Of a stretch of DNA of 64,000 nt, positions 1 through 6,751 are shown one piece after another (position 1 is the stretch's first letter; the number at the start of each line of letters is the position of its first letter). Source of the stretch: Parapedobacter tibetensis. Its GTDB lineage: Bacteria > Bacteroidota > Bacteroidia > Sphingobacteriales > Sphingobacteriaceae. The position numbers and the translations under genes were made by a program. The notes under the pieces were generated by a model, which was given only the letters and a program-made list of their open reading frames with translations, made no database searches and was not told the origin of the DNA. The stretch is from assembly GCF_024643205.1 (NCBI RefSeq), contig NZ_JAMKQJ010000001.1:496001-560000 (forward strand), in the 5' to 3' direction.

Positions 1-330
1 CTCGTTTCCCGTACTTAAGTACATCAATGCACAAGCTGATAGGTAATGCCCCAAGCTATGTCCAGCCAGTGATTGAGCCTCCCAGCCCCCGTAATGTTCC
101 GCCTTGGGTTCCAATCCCGCATTCTTCCGAAACCGCGCCAGAAAACGGTCGGGCTCATAGGCCAATAGGATTCTCTCATTCAGTTCGGTGGCATCCTTAA
201 AGGGGCCGTCAAGTAACTTCACTGCCGTCAGTGGGAAGCTTGTGACTTCTTTCAGGTTTTCATTCGTGTTTGAACAAGCTGCGGCCACCACCGCAGCCGC
301 TACGATTATCATTTTAGTCAATATGTTCAT
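1..330 (-). CDS. GH127-type beta-L-arabinofuranosidase-like lipoprotein, N-terminal part (cut by window edge)
   Basis: Reading leftwards from the ATG at 328-330 gives 110 open codons that run off the window. The protein starts with a lipoprotein signal peptide whose lipobox ends in AAAC (Cys19), then shows LLDGPFKDA, an EPDRFLARFRKNAG stretch, GGWEAQSLAGHSLGHYLSACA and ALMYLST. These match the N-terminal part of the DUF1680/GH127 family, which includes beta-L-arabinofuranosidases acting on plant arabinan and hydroxyproline-linked sugars. The GGWE and GHxLGHYLSA blocks sit in the (alpha/alpha)6 barrel that forms the active site. The catalytic residues lie outside the window. The lipoprotein signal suggests a periplasmic or outer-membrane location. 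Family assignment is fairly secure; the precise sugar cannot be told. Confidence 0.8.
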   Translation of the reverse strand, partial: MNILTKMIIVAAAVVAAACSNTNENLKEVTSFPLTAVKLLDGPFKDATELNERILLAYEPDRFLARFRKNAGLEPKAEHYGGWEAQSLAGHSLGHYLSACALMYLSTGNE

Positions 331-742
331 AGTAATAGCAATCTTGCCTACCCTTAATATACAAAGGTAGTACGGCCAACACGTTGAAACTAACCGTATA
401 TTGGCGGATGCAGTTCGGAATTTAACAGAGAGTTAATCCGTAGCCCCAAGAGGAAAGGAATTACCTTCGGTGAGCTCACTTCGTTCGGTTTCGCAGGGAT
501 AGCCGGAAGCTATCGCGAGAAATTTAACGAAGGTGCAGCCAAAAAGAGGCATAAAATACCGAGCCGCCAAAATGCGGCGAGCTCCCATCAACCATTAAAA
601 ATGAAAATGCTGATGGAATTATTAGATAAATTTTAAACGGGCTCTTAGACGTTTTGGTGTTGGTTGCAAACAGGAAAGCCTAAACACTATTCATTTAAAA
701 GAACAGAATAACATTTAGGCTTTTCCGAATAGATATTACGGT
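331..742. other. Intergenic stretch with short hairpins; possible island border
   Basis: I see no convincing gene in these 412 bases. They hold two small perfect hairpins: GATAGC/GCTATC (498-503 with 509-514) and GCCGC/GCGGC (563-567 with 574-578). An inverted repeat near the right end is listed separately. Base composition shifts here from the GH127 gene to the A+T-richer operon at 743-5041, so this is a plausible left border of the acquired segment that ends near 6750. That reading is inference; no integrase or direct repeat was found. Confidence 0.4.
673..726 (-). terminator. Inverted repeat after the aldo/keto reductase operon
   Basis: GGAAAGCCTAAA at 673-684 pairs with TTTAGGCTTTTCC at 714-726 with one bulged base and a loop of about 30 bases. 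It lies 17 bases beyond the stop codon of the last gene of the leftward operon, so it may act as its transcription terminator or protect the mRNA 3' end. The long loop and missing T-run make this uncertain. Confidence 0.35.
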
Positions 743-1741
743 TTATCGTTCTCCAACCCAATGTGGATAAATGGAGGTTGGGGCTGTGATTGCATTCAAT
801 TCATTAAGATGTTCCATCGAGAGAGACCAACCGACAGCATCTAAATTTTCTATCAGTTGCTGTTCGTTCCTTGCACCAATGACAATATTGGAAACAGTAT
901 CTTGTTGTACCAACCAGTTGAGCGCAACCTGCGAAATGGTCTTGCCTGTTTCGTTGGCTATCCGTTCCAAAGCATCCACGACCGTATATAGATATTCGTC
1001 ATCCACGGGTGGTGAGCCTACTGCTCCGCCTGATTGTATTCGTCCATCGGCAAGTGGTTGGTTTCTTCTTATTTTTCCTGTCAGCCTGCCCCAACCGAGT
1101 GGGCTCCATACCATTAAGCCCATATCCTGGTCTTTTATCAACGGCATCAATTCCTGTTCGTAATCACGTCCGATTAACGAATAGTAGCCCTGATAAATAA
1201 CATATTTCTCCAAGTTGTGCTTTTCCGAAACGGATAACGATTTCATCAGTTGCCATGCAGTAAAATTGGAACAACCAATATACCTAACCTTTCCACTCGA
1301 CACCAAATTGTCCAGTGTTCTCAACGTTTCTTCGAGAGGTGTATGGCTGTCAAAACCGTGCATAAAGTACACATCAATATAATCCGTACCCAAACGTTTA
1401 AGGCTGTCATTTACGGCATTTGTGATATGAAAACGTGACGAACCCCTATCGTTCACCTTATCGCTCATGGTATATGTTGCTTTAGTGGCGACGATAGTTT
1501 CATGTCTTCTTCCTTTTAGAGCCTCTCCAAGCACTTCTTCAGAAGCACCCTGCGAATACACATTAGCCGTGTCGAAGAAATTGATGCCGCTGTCCAAACA
1601 GATGTCAACCAATCGTGAAGCTTCTTTTACATCCGTCTGCCCCCAACGTTGAAAGAACTCGTTCGTACCGCCAAATGTGCCTGTACCTAAACTTAAAACA
1701 GGAACTTGCAATCCTGAATTTCCTAATTTTCTGTATTCCAT
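743..1741 (-). CDS. Aldo/keto reductase
   Basis: This 332-residue protein has the full AKR (alpha/beta)8-barrel layout, with NADPH-dependent carbonyl or sugar reductase activity expected. The N-terminus reads MEYRKLGNSGLQVP. The catalytic tetrad is visible as Asp57 (FFDTANVY), Tyr62, Lys87 (VATKATY) and His128 (YFMHGFD). Cofactor-binding features include the WSPLGWGRLTGK loop and the late VIVGARNEQQL segment. It most resembles the YghZ/Kv-beta-like general stress AKRs. It is the last gene of a five-gene leftward operon, 19 bases after the SDR gene. The natural substrate is unknown. Its neighbours are oxidoreductases and deacetylase-like proteins under a LysR regulator, which suggests detoxification or catabolism of a small carbonyl compound (inference). 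Confidence 0.9.
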   Translation of the reverse strand: MEYRKLGNSGLQVPVLSLGTGTFGGTNEFFQRWGQTDVKEASRLVDICLDSGINFFDTANVYSQGASEEVLGEALKGRRHETIVATKATYTMSDKVNDRGSSRFHITNAVNDSLKRLGTDYIDVYFMHGFDSHTPLEETLRTLDNLVSSGKVRYIGCSNFTAWQLMKSLSVSEKHNLEKYVIYQGYYSLIGRDYEQELMPLIKDQDMGLMVWSPLGWGRLTGKIRRNQPLADGRIQSGGAVGSPPVDDEYLYTVVDALERIANETGKTISQVALNWLVQQDTVSNIVIGARNEQQLIENLDAVGWSLSMEHLNELNAITAPTSIYPHWVGER

Positions 1742-1760
1742 AATACTTGTCGTTTTTTAC

Positions 1761-2669
1761 TTATTTTGTCTGTAATGTTATCCAATCCTTTATAGAAATA
1801 GCATCGGGTTTCCATCCCAATAGCTTTCTTGCGTGAACGGCTCTTACACGGCTGTTTGAACCCAAAGCGTATTTAGCCCAATCGCCTAATTCCGCCAATG
1901 CTTCATCGGCATCCCACGAAATAATTTTTCCGTCAAACCCCAACGCTTTACTGACATAAACCGCAATTTCCTTATAAGAAGCCTCTCCGTTTTCGACATA
2001 GAAATAGGAAGCAGTCGGGGCTTTTTCCAAAGCAAGGGCATAGAGATGTGCCAAATCTTCAATATGCACATTTGACCACCTGTTTACACCTTTGCCCACG
2101 TAAACACCCGCATTCATTTCTTTTGATTTTCGGAAGACAACGGGTAATTGGTCGCTTTCCTCATTCAGACCTAAACAGTCGCCGTATATCATGGACGGAG
2201 CGATGACGATGGTTCGTATTCCTTTAGTGATGCCTGCTATCCGTATATCATTGTTAATGCTTACCCGTTCCTTACGTACATCCATTGGTGTAAACAACGT
2301 TTCCTCATCGAATACCTGTAAATTTTCGGTATCGCCCATTACATCATCAGCCACTACGCTTGACCCCGATGTGTGTATGAACGTTTTTCCCGTTCCGGCT
2401 AAAGCACTGATAAACGTGTCAACCGAAAAACGATGGTCTGAATTGGCTGTATTGATTACCGCATCTGTTTTTTGTGCGCACTCGGTAAGCAACTCCCTGT
2501 CTTCCAATGTTCCAATTACCGGAATGATGCCCAATGCCTTTACTTCGTCTGTTTTGCTTTTATCCCTTACCAGACCATAAACCTGATGACCCTGCTTTGT
2601 TAAATATGTTGCAACCGAACTGCCGATATAGCCCGTTGCTCCTGTTAAAAATATTCTCATTTGTTCCAT
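1761..2669 (-). CDS. NAD(P)-dependent epimerase/dehydratase-like (extended/atypical SDR) protein
   Basis: The 302-residue product begins with a Rossmann nucleotide-binding motif GATGYIGSSVA (residues 10-20), typical of NAD(P)-binding epimerase/dehydratase and NmrA-like proteins. The usual YxxxK catalytic pair of extended SDRs is not obvious; RKERVS takes the corresponding region, so it may be an atypical SDR acting as a reductase or sensor. ATG at 2669 gives MEQMRIF; a second ATG at 2660 is equally possible. The gene begins 3 bases after the stop of the upstream deacetylase-like gene, so translation is probably coupled. No signal peptide is present, so it acts in the cytoplasm. Substrate unknown. 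Confidence 0.8.
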   Translation of the reverse strand: MEQMRIFLTGATGYIGSSVATYLTKQGHQVYGLVRDKSKTDEVKALGIIPVIGTLEDRELLTECAQKTDAVINTANSDHRFSVDTFISALAGTGKTFIHTSGSSVVADDVMGDTENLQVFDEETLFTPMDVRKERVSINNDIRIAGITKGIRTIVIAPSMIYGDCLGLNEESDQLPVVFRKSKEMNAGVYVGKGVNRWSNVHIEDLAHLYALALEKAPTASYFYVENGEASYKEIAVYVSKALGFDGKIISWDADEALAELGDWAKYALGSNSRVRAVHARKLLGWKPDAISIKDWITLQTK

Positions 2670-2672
2670 GTC

Positions 2673-3623
2673 TTAAAATTCCCTGATAATAGTTTTGTCC
2701 TGCAATGCCAATTCCGCAATCACATCCTTGCGTTTAAATGAAACACCCTTGTGGCTTTGAATATACTTCATCAAATCGGAAGTTGCTTTTACCATTTGCG
2801 GTGTTCCACCGATACGGTCATGGAAGCTAATGGAAAGCTGTCTTCGCTTAAATTCGCTTTCGGCATACAGTTGGTCAAATTCAGCTTTGACCTGATTGAA
2901 GAACTGGTCAACGGAAAAGTTTTTGCCCTCTATCAATAGTATATCATTGCACCGTAGCGTATAAGGCACAACCACAAAATCCTTTTGGTTGACCTCTATG
3001 ATAAATGGCTCGTCACGGCTCAAATCGTCAATGTGGTACTTAAAGCCGAGTTCCTGCAAAATCTTCAACGTATTTTCACCCCTGCGAAGCCAGTTGGCAT
3101 TGTACCCGACAGGAATAAAACCCGTGGCATTCTTCACGGCATCCGCCCCGTCTTTGATAAATTTCTTTTCCTCATCGTAGGGCAGGTGATACTGTGCGCT
3201 CCAACCCATACCGTGGGCAGATGCTTCGTGTCCTCTCTCCACGATTTCTTTTGCCAATTCGGGATTGGCGAGTACAGCAGACCCCACCATGTGGGAAGTA
3301 ACTTTGATACCCAATTTATCCCAATTGTCCAACATTCGTGGAATGCCTTCTTTATAACCGTATTGATACCACGTATCGGCAGGCAGGTCTTTGTAACCCC
3401 TTTCCATATTTTGGGAAAAAGGGCTTTCCGCATTGTCCGGTTGACCGCCTGCCTCAAACTGCATGGAAATGGAAACCACCAGCCGTGAACCGTCCGACCA
3501 TTTTGTCCTTTCAGTTTGAGCGGGGCTTACCTGCCGGACACCTGCCAGAGTTTCCAAAGGACTTATTGCTCCTGCCAACCCCGCCAAACTGCTCTGTTTA
3601 ATAAAATCTCGTCTTGAACCCAT
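2673..3623 (-). CDS. Tat-exported polysaccharide deacetylase / PuuE-like protein 1
   Basis: This 316-residue protein starts with a twin-arginine signal (SRRDFIKQSSLAGLAG), so export in folded form is likely. The mature part is a NodB-type (CE4-like) barrel of the PuuE/HpPgdA kind: a first strand SMQFEAGGQ, a helix-strand unit GIPRMLDNWDKLGIKVTSHMVG, the metal-ligand-like GHEASAHG (His132, His137) and a late SISFHDRIGG. The first metal Asp of classical deacetylases is replaced by Glu in FEAGG, as in allantoinase-like members, so the reaction may be amide or ring hydrolysis rather than chitin-type deacetylation. It sits 6 bases after the Dabb gene and is paralogous to the protein encoded at 4040-5041. 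Confidence 0.8.
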   Translation of the reverse strand: MGSRRDFIKQSSLAGLAGAISPLETLAGVRQVSPAQTERTKWSDGSRLVVSISMQFEAGGQPDNAESPFSQNMERGYKDLPADTWYQYGYKEGIPRMLDNWDKLGIKVTSHMVGSAVLANPELAKEIVERGHEASAHGMGWSAQYHLPYDEEKKFIKDGADAVKNATGFIPVGYNANWLRRGENTLKILQELGFKYHIDDLSRDEPFIIEVNQKDFVVVPYTLRCNDILLIEGKNFSVDQFFNQVKAEFDQLYAESEFKRRQLSISFHDRIGGTPQMVKATSDLMKYIQSHKGVSFKRKDVIAELALQDKTIIREF

Positions 3624-3629
3624 AATGTA

Positions 3630-4022
3630 TTATTTCTTTTGTTGGTAATCCAATACGAGAATATCCTCCAATACGGGTCTGATATGTGTCACAATCAACT
3701 GTTGGTGGTATTCAGATGTATTGAAGTCTTCCAAAGATTTTCTGTTTTTAAAAACCGCTACTTCCGCATGGGTATAGCCTTTTGCCCTGCCTGTGAAGTC
3801 TTCGCCAAAAGAAATTTCCAGTAGTCCGGGAATAGTGCCTTTCTGTTTCAGGATTTCATTTTTCAGGCTTTGTATCTGTTCGGCTGTCGTTCCATCCTTA
3901 AATTTGAACAATACGATATGGACGGCTTTTTCTTTACCTGTTTTCTCCAAATTTTGTCCGTTTACCGGAATAGCAATATAGGTAAATAACAGGACAAACA
4001 ATGTGATGATGATATTTTTCAT
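3630..4022 (-). CDS. Exported Dabb (stress-responsive alpha-beta barrel) domain protein
   Basis: The 130-residue product has a cleavable signal peptide (MKNIIITLFVLLFTYIAIPVNGQ) followed by a ferredoxin-like Dabb domain: KAVHIVLFKFKDGTTAEQ, then IPGLLEISFGEDF, then GYTHAEVAVFKNRKSLEDF and a YHQQLIVTHIRPVLEDILVLDY tail. Dabb proteins form dimeric barrels and include olivetolic acid cyclase-like enzymes and plant stress proteins; many bacterial ones have no known reaction. Export is notable, since most Dabb proteins are cytosolic. It lies between the two Tat-exported deacetylase-like genes (17 and 6 bases away), so it probably acts on the same periplasmic compound. Confidence 0.8.
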   Translation of the reverse strand: MKNIIITLFVLLFTYIAIPVNGQNLEKTGKEKAVHIVLFKFKDGTTAEQIQSLKNEILKQKGTIPGLLEISFGEDFTGRAKGYTHAEVAVFKNRKSLEDFNTSEYHQQLIVTHIRPVLEDILVLDYQQKK

Positions 4023-4039
4023 TTTACTGATTTTTTGGG

Positions 4040-5041
4040 TTATAAATTCGTATTACCTGCAAGACCGCTTTTTTCTGCAACTTCACGCTTTACAAGCGGT
4101 GTAATATCGGGAGTAGCCAAAGCATGTTTTGCAATTTCGCCTTTGGTCGCATACCATATACCATCGTGTTGTGCCACATAGTTGAGGAAACGCGCTATCA
4201 CACGTACGCGTGAGGCATGACCGGAAATACGGTCATGGAAACTGATTAGCATCATGCGCCTGCGTATTTTCGCTTCTCCATACAGCTGGTCAAACTCGTC
4301 TTTCAGTTGTTGCTCATAGTCCGCAGGTGAAAATCCGGGGAAGTCATACGAACCGATGTCGTTCATGTGTATGGTGTACGGCATGGTCACAAAAGGCTTT
4401 CCGTTCAACTCCTGTACATACGGCTCATCCCTGCTCAAATCGTTGTTATGATAGATAAAGCCCAATTCTTGGAGCAGGCTCAATGTATGTACACTTCCAC
4501 GCATCCAGTAACAGTCATATCCCAATGGTGTAACGCCTGTTGCTTTTTCAATGGACTGCTTCACACTCCGTATCCATTCCCTTTCCTCGTCTTTCGATAG
4601 ATGGTATTGCCAAGCCCATTCCTTGCCATGAGCCGCAGGCTCATGTCCACGCCTCACTATTTCACGTGCTAATTCGGGATTGTTGTCAACTGCCTTGCCG
4701 ACCATGAATGAAGTAGCCTTGACACCGTATTTGTCAAACAAATCCAATAGCCTCGGAATGCCCTCCTGTACGCCGTAATCGAAATAGGAATTGGTCGCAA
4801 GGTCGGGGTAGCCTTTCTTAATCGGTTCGGGTATCAACCCGCCTGCTCCCGAAATGGGCTGTCCGCCTGCTTCAAATTGCAGGGCAATGGAAATAGCTAA
4901 CCTTGCACCGTTCGGCCAAAAGCCATTGGCTGAACCCGATGCCTGTTCTTCTTTTGTCTTTACTGTTGCTCCGACCCAACCGGGGATTGCCAATGCGGAT
5001 GCCCCTAAAGAGGTCTTTGTAATGAAATCTCGTCTGTCCAT
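4040..5041 (-). CDS. Tat-exported polysaccharide deacetylase / PuuE-like protein 2
   Basis: I place the start at the ATG 5039-5041, because the protein then begins with a proper twin-arginine signal (MDRRDFITKTSLGASALAIPG); the longer frame to 5089 puts 16 odd residues in front. The 333-residue product has the same barrel as its paralogue at 2673-3623: LQFEAGGQP, GIPRLLDLFDKYGVKATSFMVG, GHEPAAHG, DLSRDEPYVQ and SFHDRISG. The Asp-to-Glu change in the first motif is shared, pointing to the PuuE/allantoinase-like branch. It is the first gene of the operon and is transcribed away from the LysR regulator. Two non-identical copies in one operon suggest complementary substrates or a heteromer (inference). 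Confidence 0.82.
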   Translation of the reverse strand: MDRRDFITKTSLGASALAIPGWVGATVKTKEEQASGSANGFWPNGARLAISIALQFEAGGQPISGAGGLIPEPIKKGYPDLATNSYFDYGVQEGIPRLLDLFDKYGVKATSFMVGKAVDNNPELAREIVRRGHEPAAHGKEWAWQYHLSKDEEREWIRSVKQSIEKATGVTPLGYDCYWMRGSVHTLSLLQELGFIYHNNDLSRDEPYVQELNGKPFVTMPYTIHMNDIGSYDFPGFSPADYEQQLKDEFDQLYGEAKIRRRMMLISFHDRISGHASRVRVIARFLNYVAQHDGIWYATKGEIAKHALATPDITPLVKREVAEKSGLAGNTNL

Positions 5042-5102
5042 ATTGATAATTGTTAAAAATGTTATCCGTCTTAAATTATTATGGAACAAATTTCGGGAGC
5101 AT

Positions 5103-5138
5103 TTTTTTATTATTAAAATAACTTAAATTGTATATTTG
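5103..5138 (+). promoter_or_regulatory. Putative promoter of the LysR gene (TAnnTTTG -7 box)
   Basis: TATATTTG at 5131-5138 fits the Bacteroidota -7 consensus TAnnTTTG, with a T-rich tract at 5103-5108 in the -33 region. The ATG at 5158 is 19 bases downstream of the box. This also argues against an upstream start at 5128, which would lie before the transcription start. The intergenic region 5042-5157 must also hold the promoter of the leftward operon and probably the LysR binding site. Confidence 0.45.
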
Positions 5139-5157
5139 TATCATAAAAGTGATAGAT

Positions 5158-6069
5158 ATGCAATGGAATTTGGAATGGCTTAGAACATTTAGAGCCATAT
5201 ATGAAACGGGAACACTGTCTGCTGCGGCGCAGGAATTGTTTATTTCGCAACCGGGTGTTAGCCTCCACCTCAATTCCTTGGAAGCCTATGCAGGGTATAA
5301 ATTGTTTGACCGTTCGCCCCGTAAGATGGTTCCTACCGAAAAAGGCAAGATACTTTACAACTTCATCCTCGAACCGCTCCAAAAACTGGAAAGTGCCGAA
5401 CAGCATTTCCACCGCCGTTCGCAACCGGAAAGGGCGACCATCAGTGTGGGGATGTGCTTTGAAACATTCCAGTACACATTGGAGGAACACGTGGCAAGCC
5501 TGCCGTTTAATCTGATTATCAAATTCGGTCTTTATCCGCAGATGCAGATGGACTTAGACAACGGGTTGCTGGATATGATTGTCACGCCACAAAAAGGCAA
5601 CCAACAAAATCTCGTTTACGAACCGTTTTCCAAAGAAAGGATAGTGCTGATTGCTGGAAGCAATACGGATATTTCCGAACTGATGCCATTGTTGGAAAAT
5701 GGTGATATTTCAGGTGCAAGGGATTTTCTCAAACAACAGCTTTGGTACAGCACGGCAGGTGATATGGAACACCTGAAAAACTTTTGGTCAAAGAATTTTA
5801 ACGAACATCCCGATTTCAGCCCTAACTATATTGTACCCAATATCAGTTCCATTATCCGTTGCCTTAGTGATAACGAGGGCTTTTCCATTGTGCCGGATTT
5901 CCTTTGCCATGAGGCGTTGGATGTAGGAAAAATCAAATTGGTCTGGCAAGGAAACCAACCGTGGGAAAACACGCTCTACTTCGGTACAAGGAAAAATACC
6001 ATGTACAAAAATGAGTTAGAACAATTGAAAAAACTATTTGAGGAAAAGTGGGAAAGGGAAATGGTGTGA
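5158..6069 (+). CDS. LysR-family transcriptional regulator
   Basis: The start at 5158 gives a 303-residue protein beginning MQWNLEWLRTF, the usual LysR opening. The winged helix-turn-helix covers about residues 1-60 (GTLSAAAQELFISQPGVSLH, then LEAYAGYKLFDRSPRKMVPTEKG). The rest is a LysR substrate-binding domain of two alpha/beta subdomains that would bind a small inducer. The gene is divergent from the deacetylase/SDR/AKR operon with 116 bases between starts, the classical arrangement in which a LysR protein controls the neighbouring operon and itself. The inducer is unknown but is probably a substrate or product of the operon. Codon use is A+T-rich like the operon, so both probably arrived together. 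Confidence 0.9.
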   Translation: MQWNLEWLRTFRAIYETGTLSAAAQELFISQPGVSLHLNSLEAYAGYKLFDRSPRKMVPTEKGKILYNFILEPLQKLESAEQHFHRRSQPERATISVGMCFETFQYTLEEHVASLPFNLIIKFGLYPQMQMDLDNGLLDMIVTPQKGNQQNLVYEPFSKERIVLIAGSNTDISELMPLLENGDISGARDFLKQQLWYSTAGDMEHLKNFWSKNFNEHPDFSPNYIVPNISSIIRCLSDNEGFSIVPDFLCHEALDVGKIKLVWQGNQPWENTLYFGTRKNTMYKNELEQLKKLFEEKWEREMV

Positions 6070-6082
6070 AGTGACACCATTT

Positions 6083-6600
6083 CTACTTCTCATCTTGTTC
6101 ATCCATTTTCCGTATAAGCCCCTCCCGGAGTGCATCAAGGAATTTAGTACGGTTCACCTTTCTGTTTCTAAGTTCCAAATACGTCTGATAGAAATTACCC
6201 AAATCAACATTTAACGCAGTTTCAAAATACTTGGCCATTGACCGTATGTCGCCGTTCCCATTATCGAAAACAGCCTGATAGTGCAACGCATAAATCAGTT
6301 CTATCAGTGAAGCCTTACTGCCCGTCCAATTCAACTTTGGCAGGTCTGTTAATATATCTCCCTGTTCCGTATTCTTATATGGCTGGTCTTCGATATAGAC
6401 CTGTATCAAATCGTTCGCCATTATCTTGGCAACCTTGTAATCGTGAGAGGTGGAAAAGGTTTGGTCAGACTGGAAATAATAGGTATCTAACCATAGCTTT
6501 ATATCGTGGTTGCCCCGTAAAAACATTTTCTCGTCAAGGAAAGAGTTGTTGCTACGGTAATACTTATAAAAATCAAGGTTGTTGTCAAAGAACTTATGGC
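6083..6600 (-). pseudogene. rteC: rteC, 5'-truncated remnant (conjugative-transposon regulator)
   Basis: Read leftwards, this frame encodes the C-terminal half of RteC, the regulator that controls excision genes in CTnDOT-type conjugative transposons. Visible blocks are FFDNNLDFYKYYRS, FLDEKMFLRGNHDIKL, SHDYKVAKIMANDLIQVY, LNWTGSKASLIELIYALH and LGNFYQTYLELRNRKVNRT. Full-length RteC proteins are roughly 280 residues; about 170 remain. The frame stays open past the internal ATG at 6526 and loses RteC similarity near 6600, where an oppositely oriented gene fragment begins. No complete N-terminus or start is present. It is convergent with the LysR gene (13 bases apart). Confidence 0.75.
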
Positions 6601-6751
6601 GTCGAACGGCTTTACCAATACCAGAAACAGCGATTATATCAACAAATCATTAGGTATTATTGCTGAAGATCTGCATGATGAGAACGTGTTGAACAATAAT
6701 GGCGTGTTGTTTTTTATAGATACGGTATTCTTCCTCACTCCGGATTTTTAA
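6590..6751 (+). pseudogene. C-terminal remnant of a 'polyvalent protein'-type kinase gene
   Basis: An open frame on the + strand (in-frame ATG at 6596) ends at TAA 6749-6751 and encodes about 52 residues: NGFTNTRNSDYINKSLG, then IIAEDLHDENVLNNNGVLFF, then IDTVFFLTPDF. DLHDENVL followed by a FID segment resembles the catalytic loop and metal-binding Asp of the kinase domain found in polyvalent proteins of Bacteroidota phages and conjugative elements. The N-terminal lobe is missing. The fragment abuts the truncated rteC head to head near 6590-6600, and its stop overlaps the stop of the S9 peptidase gene. Family recognition is from memory of the motif and is moderate. Confidence 0.5.

Noticed and set aside
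188..370. Plus-strand 60-residue frame
   Set aside because: It is antisense to the GH127-type lipoprotein N-terminus, which has clear family motifs.
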